NCBI GenBank assembly: GCA_946183175.1
Contig: CAMHBH010000085.1
Location: forward strand, 1-9,302
Direction of reading: 5' to 3'
DNA: 9,302 bases
From: an uncultured Oscillibacter sp.
GTDB taxonomy: Bacteria > Bacillota > Clostridia > Oscillospirales > Oscillospiraceae
Position 1 is the first letter of the stretch; every line of letters begins with the position of its first letter. Below, piece by piece: positions 1 through 6,176 of the stretch. The notes under the pieces were generated by a model. That model was not told the DNA's origin. It searched no databases and saw nothing but the letters and a program-made list of their open reading frames with translations. The translations under genes were made by a program, and so were the position numbers.

Positions 1-41
1 CGGGCCCCGCGTCGCGGGATGTCGGGAAAATATCGTCAAAA

Positions 42-56
42 AAAGAAAATTTCTTT
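42..56. repeat. A/T-rich inverted repeat upstream of the trmL promoter
   Basis: AAAGAAA (42-48) and TTTCTTT (50-56) are perfect inverted arms around a single A. They lie in the only strongly A/T-rich stretch of the window. If transcription starts near 101-103, the repeat falls at about -60 to -46, where UP elements contact the RNA polymerase alpha subunit. It could equally be an operator for a regulator. The sequence shows the symmetry; its role is inference. Confidence 0.4.
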
Positions 57-66
57 GAAATTGCCG

Positions 67-95
67 TTGAATTTACGCCGGAAAAGGTTTACAAT
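67..95 (+). promoter_or_regulatory. Sigma-70/SigA-type promoter for trmL (and perhaps pgk)
   Basis: TTGAAT (67-72) and TACAAT (90-95) are separated by 17 bp, the optimal spacing, with only a few mismatches to TTGACA/TATAAT. A start at about 101-103 gives a leader of about 33 nt that carries the AGGGGGG ribosome binding site (124-130) in front of the trmL ATG at 136. No convincing promoter was seen in the trmL-pgk gap, so this promoter may also supply pgk. Positions 1-41 upstream hold no gene I can support, only a weak CCCGC/GCGGG hairpin at 6-18 that may be the end of an upstream element. Confidence 0.65.
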
Positions 96-135
96 AGACG
101 CACTGACTGGAAACGCGCCGTCAAGGGGGGCCGTC

Positions 136-603
136 ATGCTGAACATCGTCCTGGTCGAACCGGAAATCCCGCAGAATTGCGGCAACATCGCGCGCACCTG
201 CGCCGCCACGGGCAGCCGCCTTCACTTGGTTCGCCCGCTGGGCTTCGACATCTCCGACCGCGCCGTCAGGCGCGCCGGCCTCGACTACTGGCACCTCGTG
301 GAGGTGTTCGACTACGACGGCCTCGACGCCTTTTTCGCCGCGCGCCCGGAGGCCGCGCACGACCTCTGGCTGAGCACCACGAAAGCCCCCCGGCCCTATA
401 CCGACGCCGTTTTCACGCCGTCAAGCTGGCTCTTCTTCGGCAAGGAGACCGCCGGACTGCCCGCGCATTTCCGGGAGCGCTTCCCGGAACGCTGTGTGCG
501 TCTCCCGATGGTCTCCGGCGCGCGCAGTCTGAACCTTAGCAACTCCGTGGCCGTACTCGTCTACGAGGCCCTCCGGCAGACGGGTTTCCCCGGCCTGTGC
601 TGA
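136..603 (+). CDS. trmL: tRNA (cytidine/uridine-34-2'-O)-methyltransferase TrmL
   Basis: This is a SPOUT-class methyltransferase of 155 residues, the usual TrmL length. Known family members use S-adenosylmethionine to methylate the ribose of the wobble base of tRNA-Leu (CAA and cmnm5UAA anticodons) in the cytoplasm. Visible motifs are EPEIPQNCGNIARTC (residues 8-22), the cofactor-knot segment WLFFGKETAGLP (98-109) and SGARSLNLSNSVAVLVYEAL (127-146). Together these closely match the E. coli protein. The ATG at 136 is chosen because it follows an AGGGGGG ribosome binding site at 124-130 and begins the conserved MLNIVLVEP strand. The open frame continues upstream to 19, but that part is A/T-rich, contains the promoter and lacks family similarity. 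It precedes pgk by 68 bp on the same strand, so co-transcription is possible although the functions are unrelated. Confidence 0.93.
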   Translation: MLNIVLVEPEIPQNCGNIARTCAATGSRLHLVRPLGFDISDRAVRRAGLDYWHLVEVFDYDGLDAFFAARPEAAHDLWLSTTKAPRPYTDAVFTPSSWLFFGKETAGLPAHFRERFPERCVRLPMVSGARSLNLSNSVAVLVYEALRQTGFPGLC

Positions 604-625
604 TTCCCCGCCGTCTCGGTATCCC

Positions 626-638
626 CGGCCCCAGGCCG
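626..638 (+). other. Small GC-rich hairpin in the trmL-pgk gap
   Basis: CGGCC (626-630) and GGCCG (634-638) can pair around a three-base CCA loop. No T-run follows, so this is not an intrinsic terminator. It is short and could occur by chance in DNA of this composition. It is listed because each gap of the glycolytic block carries a comparable GC-rich hairpin without a T-tract. No -35/-10 pair could be identified in this gap, though TATATT occurs at 643-648. Confidence 0.25.
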
Positions 639-671
639 CCGATATATTTCATCATGGGAGGTATTGACAGC

Positions 672-1862
672 ATGAACTACAACAAAAAGACCGTCAAGGA
701 TGTAGATGTGAAGGGAAAGAAAGTCCTGCTCCGCTGTGACTTCAACGTCCCGCAGGACAAGGTCACGGGCGAAATCACCAGCGACAAGCGAATCAAGGCC
801 GCTCTGCCCACCATCCAGTACCTGCTCGACAACGGCGCGGCGGTCATCGCCTGCTCCCACCTCGGCAAGCCCAAGGGAGTAGACCCCAAGTTCACGCTCG
901 CCCCCGTGGCGGTTCGCCTCGGCGAACTGCTGGGCAAAGATGTCATCATGGCCAAGGATGTCGCGGGGGACGACGCCAAGGCCAAGGCCGCCGCGCTCCA
1001 GCCCGGGCAGATTATGCTCCTCGAGAACACCCGCTTCGAGAAGGGCGAGACCAAGAACGACCCCGAACTCGCAAAGGCTATGGCGTCGATGGCCGACCTG
1101 TTCGTCTCCGACGCGTTCGGCTCCGTACACCGCGCCCACGCTTCCACCGCCGGCGTCGCCGACTATCTCCCCGCCGTGTCGGGCTTCCTGATTCAGAAGG
1201 AATTGCAGTTCCTCGGCGGCGCGATTTCCAACCCCAAGCGCCCGCTCGTCGCCATTCTCGGCGGCTCCAAGGTCTCCTCGAAAATCGGCGTCATCAACAA
1301 CCTCCTCGAAATCGCCGACACCATCATCATCGGCGGCGGCATGTCCTACACCTTCTCCGCCGCGCGGGGCGGCAAGGTCGGCGACAGCCTCCTCGAAAAG
1401 GACTGGCTCGACTACTCCAACGACATGATGAAGAAGGCCGCCGACAAGGGCGTAAAGTTCCTCCTCCCCGTCGACACCGTGGCCGCCGACAAGTACGCCC
1501 CCGACGCCAACTCCCAGGTCGTCAAGGACGGCGAAATCCCCGACGGCTGGATGGGCCTCGACATCGGCCCCGAGACTATCAAGCTCTACTGCGACGCGGT
1601 AGCCGGAGCGGGTACCGTTATCTGGAACGGCCCCATGGGCGTCTTTGAGTTCCCGGCGTTCGCCAAGGGCACCGAGGCCGTCGCCGACGCGCTGAGCAAG
1701 ACTTCCGCCATTACCGTTATCGGCGGCGGCGACAGCGCCGCAGCCGTCGAACAGCTCGGCTACGCCGACAAGATGACCCACATCTCCACGGGCGGCGGCG
1801 CTTCCCTGGAGTTCCTCGAAGGCAAGGAGCTTCCCGGCGTGGCCTGCCTCCTCGACGCCTGA
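672..1862 (+). CDS. pgk: Phosphoglycerate kinase
   Basis: This glycolytic enzyme transfers phosphate from 1,3-bisphosphoglycerate to ADP, giving 3-phosphoglycerate and ATP in the cytoplasm. The 396-residue product has the normal bacterial length. Hallmarks in order are RCDFNVP (21-27) with SDKR (37-40), CSHLGKPKG (61-69), LLENTRFEKGETKND (116-130) and DAFGSVHRAHAST (147-159) in the substrate-binding N domain. The C-domain nucleotide segments are GGSKVSSKIGVI (197-208), IIGGGMSYTF (219-228), WNGPMGVFE (318-326), GGGDSAAAVE (351-360) and STGGGASLEFLEG (372-384). I see no missing key residue. ATG 672 is preferred over an in-frame ATG at 654 because the GGGAGG ribosome binding site (656-661) sits 10 nt before it and the usual PGK N-terminus (NKKTVKDVD) follows. 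tpiA follows after 114 bp. Confidence 0.97.
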   Translation: MNYNKKTVKDVDVKGKKVLLRCDFNVPQDKVTGEITSDKRIKAALPTIQYLLDNGAAVIACSHLGKPKGVDPKFTLAPVAVRLGELLGKDVIMAKDVAGDDAKAKAAALQPGQIMLLENTRFEKGETKNDPELAKAMASMADLFVSDAFGSVHRAHASTAGVADYLPAVSGFLIQKELQFLGGAISNPKRPLVAILGGSKVSSKIGVINNLLEIADTIIIGGGMSYTFSAARGGKVGDSLLEKDWLDYSNDMMKKAADKGVKFLLPVDTVAADKYAPDANSQVVKDGEIPDGWMGLDIGPETIKLYCDAVAGAGTVIWNGPMGVFEFPAFAKGTEAVADALSKTSAITVIGGGDSAAAVEQLGYADKMTHISTGGGASLEFLEGKELPGVACLLDA

Positions 1863-1875
1863 AACGCCACAAAAG

Positions 1876-1907
1876 CCGGAAATCCTTGACATTTCGCCGG
1901 ATTCCGG
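1876..1907. repeat. Imperfect inverted repeat spanning the tpiA -35 element
   Basis: CCGGAAATCC (1876-1885) and GGATTCCGG (1899-1907) are complementary except for one bulged A. They enclose the -35 hexamer TTGACA and end directly before the -10 element. The placement would suit a repressor operator. As RNA it would form a hairpin at the end of the pgk transcript, but no T-run follows, so termination is unlikely. The repeat is seen; function is inference. Confidence 0.35.
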
Positions 1908-1915
1908 TATAAAAT
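1886..1915 (+). promoter_or_regulatory. Near-consensus promoter for tpiA
   Basis: A perfect TTGACA (1886-1891) is followed after 16 bp by TATAAA (1908-1913), or after 18 bp by the overlapping TAAAAT (1910-1915). The predicted start is about 1919-1923, exactly at the base of a strong hairpin. It lies in the pgk-tpiA gap and should let tpiA and gpmI be expressed independently of pgk. Confidence 0.75.
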
Positions 1916-1919
1916 AAGA

Positions 1920-1947
1920 GCCTCCCGCGCTTCCGCGCGCGGGGGGC
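1920..1947 (+). promoter_or_regulatory. Strong 5'-end hairpin in the tpiA leader
   Basis: Arms 1920-1930 and 1937-1947 pair over 11 bp, almost all G-C with one G-U, around a six-base loop (TTCCGC). No T-run follows, so it is not a normal intrinsic terminator. It starts within a few bases of the start predicted from the adjacent promoter, so the tpiA transcript would begin with a stable stem-loop. Such 5' hairpins are known to protect mRNAs from 5'-end-dependent decay (the ompA leader is an example). The ribosome binding site at 1962-1967 lies outside it and is unobstructed. Confidence 0.5.
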
Positions 1948-1976
1948 ATTCGACAAACAGCAAGGAGTATGATAGC

Positions 1977-2759
1977 ATGAATCGCAGGTATCGCCATACG
2001 ATTATCGCCGGTAACTGGAAAATGAATAAGACCGCCAGGGAGACCAAAGAGTTTGCCGAAGAGCTGAAACAACTCTGGACGGTTCGCCCGAAGTGGTGCG
2101 ATACGGTCATCTGTGTACCCGCCTGCAACATCGCCACGGCGACCAAAGCCTTTAAGGAACTCCGTATCGCCGTCGGCGCGGAGAATGTGTACTTTGAACC
2201 CAAGGGCGCGTTCACGGGCGAAATCGCCGCCGATATGCTCGCCGACCTCAATGTAAAATACGTCGTCGTGGGCCACAGCGAGCGCCGTCAGTATTTCGGC
2301 GAGACCGACGCGACCGTCAACAAGAAAGTACACGCCGTTCTCAACGCCGGAATGAGCCCCATTATCTGCGTGGGCGAAAGCCTCGAACAGCGCGAAGGCG
2401 GCCTCACCGACGAACTGATTGCCTTCCAGGTCAAGAGCGCGCTAAGCGGCGTCAGCGTCGAACAGGTTCGCCGCTGTGTTATCGCCTACGAGCCCATCTG
2501 GGCCATCGGCACGGGCAGAACCGCCACCGCCGAACAGGCCGGGGAAGTCTGCAAGAACATCCGCACCACGATTCGCACGCTCTACGGCGCGCGCGTCTCC
2601 CGGGGCATTACGATTCAGTACGGCGGCTCGATGAACGAGAAGAACGCCGCCGAACTGCTCGCTCAGCCCGATATCGACGGCGGCCTGATTGGCGGCGCGG
2701 CGCTGGTTCCCGAAAAGTTCCTCGCCATCATCAACGCGGCCAATCAGGAACAGGCGTGA
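1977..2759 (+). CDS. tpiA: Triosephosphate isomerase
   Basis: This cytoplasmic TIM-barrel enzyme interconverts dihydroxyacetone phosphate and glyceraldehyde 3-phosphate. It has 260 residues, within the usual range of about 250-260. Catalytic residues are all present: N13 and K15 in AGNWKMN (11-17), H100 in VVVGHSERRQYFGE (96-109) and E172 in AYEPIWAIGTG (170-180). The phosphate-binding segments YGGS (215-218) and GGLIGGAAL (235-243) are intact. Loop 6 reads AIGTGRTA with Arg where Lys is commonest, a known natural variation. ATG 1977 follows AAGGAG (1962-1967) at 9 nt spacing. It has its own promoter in the 114-bp gap after pgk and is followed 59 bp later by the gpmI-family gene, presumably on the same transcript. 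Confidence 0.97.
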   Translation: MNRRYRHTIIAGNWKMNKTARETKEFAEELKQLWTVRPKWCDTVICVPACNIATATKAFKELRIAVGAENVYFEPKGAFTGEIAADMLADLNVKYVVVGHSERRQYFGETDATVNKKVHAVLNAGMSPIICVGESLEQREGGLTDELIAFQVKSALSGVSVEQVRRCVIAYEPIWAIGTGRTATAEQAGEVCKNIRTTIRTLYGARVSRGITIQYGGSMNEKNAAELLAQPDIDGGLIGGAALVPEKFLAIINAANQEQA

Positions 2760-2770
2760 CTTTTTCGCTC

Positions 2771-2786
2771 CGGCCCGCGCGGGCCG
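2771..2786 (+). other. Perfect GC palindrome in the tpiA-gpmI gap
   Basis: CGGCCCGCGCGGGCCG is a perfect 16-bp palindrome, 11 bp after the tpiA stop codon. As RNA it gives a six-pair G-C stem with a GCGC loop. A T5 run (2761-2765) lies before it rather than after it, so it does not fit an intrinsic terminator on the + strand, and no T-run follows it on the - strand either. It may stabilise or space the tpiA message, or act as a pause site; this is inference. Confidence 0.4.
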
Positions 2787-2818
2787 CTATCCTGATACCG
2801 GAATGAGGGAAAGCCGTC

Positions 2819-4324
2819 ATGAAAGCGCCTAACATTCTGATTATCGCGGACGGTCTGGGCGTGTCCGGCGAACCCGCGGGCAACGCCGTCTGGGCCGCGA
2901 ATACGCCCGCCCTGGACCGTCTCCGGCGGGAATACGCCTGTACCGCGCTGGCCGCGTCCGGTGTCGACGCCGGACTCCCGCCGGGGCAGTGCGGCAACAG
3001 CGAGGCCGGACACCTCCTCATCGGCTCCGGACGCCTCGTCGCCCAGGACTTGACCCGCGTCTCGGAGAGTATCGCCGACGGTTCCTTCTTCCGGAATCCG
3101 GTCTACGCGCGGGCGATGGAGAACTGCCGGGAATCCGGCACCGCCCTGCACCTGATTGGACTGCTCTCCGACGGGGGCGTGTACTCCCACACGGAACACC
3201 TGTTCGCGCTCCTGCGCATGGCCCGCGACTACGGCCTCAAACGCGTCTGGGTGCACGCCTTCCTCGACGGGCGCACCGCGCCGCCGACTTCCGGGGCCGA
3301 CTTCCTCCGCCGTACGGAGGCCGTCTGCCGCGAACTCGACACGGGCAACATCGCGACGGTCATGGGCCGCCGCTTCGGCATGGACAGACAGGAGCGCTGG
3401 GACCTCATCGAGGAGGCCTACGACGCCCTTGTCTACGGAGAAGGTACCGACATGAATCCGGTACCCGCCGACGCCGTCGAGCGCTTCTACCGCGCCGGGA
3501 TTACCGACGAGTTCATAGAGCCCATTATCTGCGACGCCAGCGGGACGGTCTCCGACCATGACAGCGTGATTTTCTTCAACTGCGGCGGCAGTCGCCTGAA
3601 AGAACTCGCGCAGGCCCTGACTTCCCACGAGTTCAACGCCTTCACCCGGCAGGTTTTCCCGCTGGTGTGCGTCAGTACGGGGGAGTGCGGCGCGCCCGAA
3701 ATCGAGGCGGCCTTCCCGCGCCCGGAACTGCGCAACACGCTGGGCGAATACCTCAGCGGGCTGGGCCTGACACAACTCCGTATGGGAGAAGAGGAGCGTA
3801 TCGAGCGCGTGACGACGCTGTTCGACGGCGGGCGCGAGACGCCCTTCCCGGGAGAAGAATGCTTCTCTGTGCCGTCGCTCTACGGCCCGGACGCCGCCGT
3901 ACACCCCGAGAAGAGCGCCGAAGACCTCTCCGCCGAGGCCGTCGCGCGCATGGAGGCCGGGACTTACGACATGATTGTGCTGACCCTCTCCGACTGCGAC
4001 AAGGCCGGACATACGGGCGACTTCAAAACGACCGTGCGCGCCGTGGAGACGGTCGATGCGTGTATCGGGCGCGTCGTCGACGCCGCGCTGAAACTGGGCG
4101 GTATCGCCATGGTGACGGGCAGTCACGGCAACGCCGAGGAAATGTTGCAGGACAACGGCTCCCCGCAACCGTCGGGCACGACGAACCCGGTGCCGTTCCT
4201 GCTATGCGGCGCGGGGACACGTCTCCGCGAAGGGCGGCTGTCGGATATCGCCCCGACCGTGCTGGATGTAATGGGCCTTGCCTGTCCGGAGGAGATGGAC
4301 GGCAAAACGCTCATTGTGGAATAG
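2819..4324 (+). CDS. gpmI: GpmI-family phosphoglycerate mutase-like protein with altered active site
   Basis: The 501-residue product is collinear over its whole length with cofactor-independent phosphoglycerate mutases (alkaline phosphatase superfamily, about 510 residues), which interconvert 3- and 2-phosphoglycerate using two Mn ions. Kept motifs are the start IIADGLG with metal ligand D11, GNSEAGHLLIGSGR with catalytic S61, R152, R184 and R190, R259, and DKAGHTG with D394 and H398, plus H436. Compared with the canonical family (Geobacillus numbering), H123 is Tyr122, D154 is Thr153, R261 is Gly256, K336 is Arg327, metal ligand D444 is Ser435 (TGSHGNAE instead of TADHGNAE) and metal ligand H462 is Gly453 (PSGTTNPVP instead of TAHTTNPVP). 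The frame is unbroken. ATG 2819 follows GAGGGA (2805-2810). Context says glycolysis, but normal mutase activity is doubtful; it may be a pseudo-enzyme or have different chemistry. Confidence 0.88.
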   Translation: MKAPNILIIADGLGVSGEPAGNAVWAANTPALDRLRREYACTALAASGVDAGLPPGQCGNSEAGHLLIGSGRLVAQDLTRVSESIADGSFFRNPVYARAMENCRESGTALHLIGLLSDGGVYSHTEHLFALLRMARDYGLKRVWVHAFLDGRTAPPTSGADFLRRTEAVCRELDTGNIATVMGRRFGMDRQERWDLIEEAYDALVYGEGTDMNPVPADAVERFYRAGITDEFIEPIICDASGTVSDHDSVIFFNCGGSRLKELAQALTSHEFNAFTRQVFPLVCVSTGECGAPEIEAAFPRPELRNTLGEYLSGLGLTQLRMGEEERIERVTTLFDGGRETPFPGEECFSVPSLYGPDAAVHPEKSAEDLSAEAVARMEAGTYDMIVLTLSDCDKAGHTGDFKTTVRAVETVDACIGRVVDAALKLGGIAMVTGSHGNAEEMLQDNGSPQPSGTTNPVPFLLCGAGTRLREGRLSDIAPTVLDVMGLACPEEMDGKTLIVE

Positions 4325-4328
4325 CGGC

Positions 4329-4363
4329 AAGCGCCTCTCCCAGAATCCGGGGGAGGCGCTTTT
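4329..4363 (+). terminator. Intrinsic terminator after the gpmI-family gene
   Basis: A 13-bp stem (4329-4341 with 4349-4361, one G-U pair) encloses a seven-base loop and ends in TTTT (4360-4363). It begins 5 bp after the stop codon at 4324. It lies between two convergent genes. On the - strand only two Ts follow the stem, so it should act mainly on the rightward transcript and at best weakly on the leftward one. The rest of the gap to 4400 contains nothing else I can identify. Confidence 0.9.
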
Positions 4364-4400
4364 GTGTAAAGGGGCTTCCCTTAGTGTCTGCGAGGAGAAA

Positions 4401-6176
4401 TTACCTGCCGAAGTAGGAGAAGTGCATGTAGTCGTGATAGCCGTAAGAGGGGTCGGAATGCCCGGCCCAGGCGTTGCCGCCCCAGTCCCAGCCGTGCTCG
4501 GCGAAGATTCGGACGACGCTCCCGCCCGGCGTGATGGAGTACGGGTCTTCTCCGGGCGTCCAGTGGTCGCCGACTATCGCCCCGCCGTCGCGCACCTGAT
4601 AGTTGGAGTCTACGTTCAGGTCGATTGCCGTCCCCTGAATGTGTTCGCTTCTGGAGTTCGTACGCCAGGAGTAGCCGCCGCCGTCCGAAATCGGGAACTG
4701 CTCCGGGTCGTTGTAAATCTCCGTGAAAATCGCCGTGACTTCCTCCGCCAGCGCGGCGTTGACCGTGAGGTGTAAAGTCCCGGGGGACTTCTGCTGTCCG
4801 CGGAGCTTCCATACCGGGACTTCCACGGACGCCATATGGGTTTCGCACTCCTCCGGGGAGTTGTATTCAATCTCCGTGCGCGTGACGGTCTGCGTCGTCT
4901 GCGTGGGCTCCGGGGCCTCCGTACCCTCCGGGACTTCCGCCGCCTTCGTGCCCTCCGGGACTTCCGCCGCCTCCGTGACGGTGATTTCCTCCGTGTACTC
5001 GTGGCCGAAAATCAGCAGACGCTTCCGGGCGTTGTCGCCGAGTTTCCTAAGCCAGAAGTCTTTCGCCGTGTACTCCTCGTAGGAAATCTGCCCCTGCCGG
5101 TACTGCGCGTCGGCCTCGATTTCCTCGCGTTCGGCCTGCGTCAGGGGCGCGAATTTCAGCGCGTAGCGGCTCTGAATCGCGCTGACCTTCCCGTCCTGCG
5201 GGGCGACTTTGTAGCCCGTAGGCGCGTAGACCGCCGCAAGTCCGGAGAGGCTGTCGCCGATACGGGCGTTGGCCTCAATCGCCCCGCCGACGGGTTTGCC
5301 GTCGCCGTCTACGAGGTCGAACGCCAGCGCGACGACTTCCCCGGCGCGGAGGGTGTCGACGGCGTTCACGGTGCGCATGAGCAGTACGGCCCCGTCGCAA
5401 CGCCGCACGGTGTCGGCACCGCCGAACGTGCCGTCGGCCTTGCCCCGGACGATTCCCAGGTCGTAGAGGCGGCGCAAAGCGGCCTGGTGTCCGCTGTCGA
5501 GCGCGGCGAAGTCGGACAGCGGCGGGTCGGAGGAACTGCCGGAGGGGTTGTAGGCGGCCTGCCGGGGCGTCAGAGGGATGGACACCCCGTCTATGACAAG
5601 CCACATATCCCCGGAGGAATCCGTCGTGACGGTCATATGGGCGTTGCCGTTGCCGTTCGCGGGCGCGGTCGTATAGCCGTCGTCGTTCGCGGGGGCGGTC
5701 GTATCGCCGTTATCATTCGCGGGCGCGGGGGCGGGAGTATCCGGCGCGTAGCCGGAACCGGACGCGGCGGGTAGTACGCGGCTGAGCAGTACCGCCACGT
5801 CCTGCCGGGAAATCGGCTCGTTGAGCGTGGACAGGCTGACGGGGAGGAAGTCATTCTGTAGCAGATAGCCCCTGTTCGCCGAGACCTGATACCCGGCGGT
5901 TTTCCAGTCGGTACCGGCGGAGCGCGCGCCCTCGTAGGCCATGGGCGCGAAGGTACGGCTAATCATCGCCAGATAGTGCGCCCAGGTCAGGGTGCCGTCG
6001 GGGTTCATGGTACCGTCGCCGAGGCCGTTCATGATTCCGTGAGAGACCGCGCGCGTGATTTCCGCGTAGGCCCAGTGGGTCGACGGCAAGTCGCGAAATG
6101 ACTTGTCCGCCGCCAGCGCGCCCCCGCCCGACAGTAGCAGGACTATCGAGAGCAGTCCGGCAAGTTTCCGTTTCAT
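4401..6176 (-). CDS. Secreted SLH-domain protein with C-terminal M15-family zinc peptidase
   Basis: The 591-residue protein starts with a classic signal peptide (MKRK, hydrophobic core, ALAA near 20-23). SLH-type repeats follow at about 25-77 (SFRDLPSTHWAYAEI, GIMNGLGDGT), a weaker one at about 100-137, and one at about 221-273 (LGIVRGKADGTF). A Pro/Ala/Asn/Gly linker (146-180) separates the second and third. Residues 275-400 match no domain I recognise. An acidic linker (402-425) leads to the peptidase, about 465-591. There SEHIQGTAIDL gives Zn ligands H512 and D519, and DYMHF gives H585 with D582 in the catalytic-acid position, preceded by WDWGG. This fits M15C/M15_4 enzymes (CwlK and Ply500 type), which cut L-Ala-D-Glu or D-Ala bonds in peptidoglycan stems. 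It likely sits on the cell wall and remodels it. A GAGAGG ribosome binding site lies 11-12 nt before the ATG. It is last in the leftward unit, 73 bp after recD2; no separate promoter was found. Confidence 0.85.
   Translation of the reverse strand: MKRKLAGLLSIVLLLSGGGALAADKSFRDLPSTHWAYAEITRAVSHGIMNGLGDGTMNPDGTLTWAHYLAMISRTFAPMAYEGARSAGTDWKTAGYQVSANRGYLLQNDFLPVSLSTLNEPISRQDVAVLLSRVLPAASGSGYAPDTPAPAPANDNGDTTAPANDDGYTTAPANGNGNAHMTVTTDSSGDMWLVIDGVSIPLTPRQAAYNPSGSSSDPPLSDFAALDSGHQAALRRLYDLGIVRGKADGTFGGADTVRRCDGAVLLMRTVNAVDTLRAGEVVALAFDLVDGDGKPVGGAIEANARIGDSLSGLAAVYAPTGYKVAPQDGKVSAIQSRYALKFAPLTQAEREEIEADAQYRQGQISYEEYTAKDFWLRKLGDNARKRLLIFGHEYTEEITVTEAAEVPEGTKAAEVPEGTEAPEPTQTTQTVTRTEIEYNSPEECETHMASVEVPVWKLRGQQKSPGTLHLTVNAALAEEVTAIFTEIYNDPEQFPISDGGGYSWRTNSRSEHIQGTAIDLNVDSNYQVRDGGAIVGDHWTPGEDPYSITPGGSVVRIFAEHGWDWGGNAWAGHSDPSYGYHDYMHFSYFGR
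4921..4974 (-). repeat. 27-bp tandem repeat inside the SLH-peptidase gene
   Basis: Two adjacent 27-bp units (4921-4947 and 4948-4974) differ at only two positions. They encode the nonapeptide series AAEVPEGTK / AAEVPEGTE at about residues 403-420, an acidic linker just ahead of the peptidase domain. A third, degenerate unit continues as APEPTQ. The near-identity at DNA level suggests recent duplication by slippage. Confidence 0.85.
5651..5740 (-). repeat. 30-bp tandem repeat inside the SLH-peptidase gene
   Basis: Three consecutive 30-bp units (5651, 5681 and 5711) share the TTCGCGGG core; the first two are about 26/30 identical and the third is partly degenerate. They encode a decapeptide series of the form TAPANDDGYT at about residues 150-180, a flexible linker between SLH repeats. 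The 30-bp period keeps frame, so copy number could change without breaking the gene. Confidence 0.85.

Noticed and set aside
19..135. N-terminal extension of trmL to an ATG at 19
   Set aside because: The extension has A/T-rich composition unlike the genes, contains the promoter, and lacks family similarity; the ATG at 136 has a good ribosome binding site.
561..2333. 590-codon open frame on the - strand over pgk and tpiA
   Set aside because: It is antisense to two unmistakable genes, has a low-complexity Gly/Val/Asp/Glu-rich translation typical of the reverse of GC3-rich genes, and matches no family.
2517..2522. Arg instead of Lys in loop 6 of triosephosphate isomerase (GTGRTA) as a defect
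   Set aside because: Arg at this place occurs in functional bacterial enzymes such as the mycobacterial one, and all catalytic residues are intact.
2771..2786. Terminator between tpiA and gpmI
   Set aside because: The stem is followed by CTATCC, not Ts, and the T-run precedes it; read-through is expected.
2744..4168. 474-codon open frame on the - strand over the gpmI-family gene
   Set aside because: It is a shadow of a full-length recognisable protein; the translation shows no coherent domain and the length follows from GC-rich codon use.
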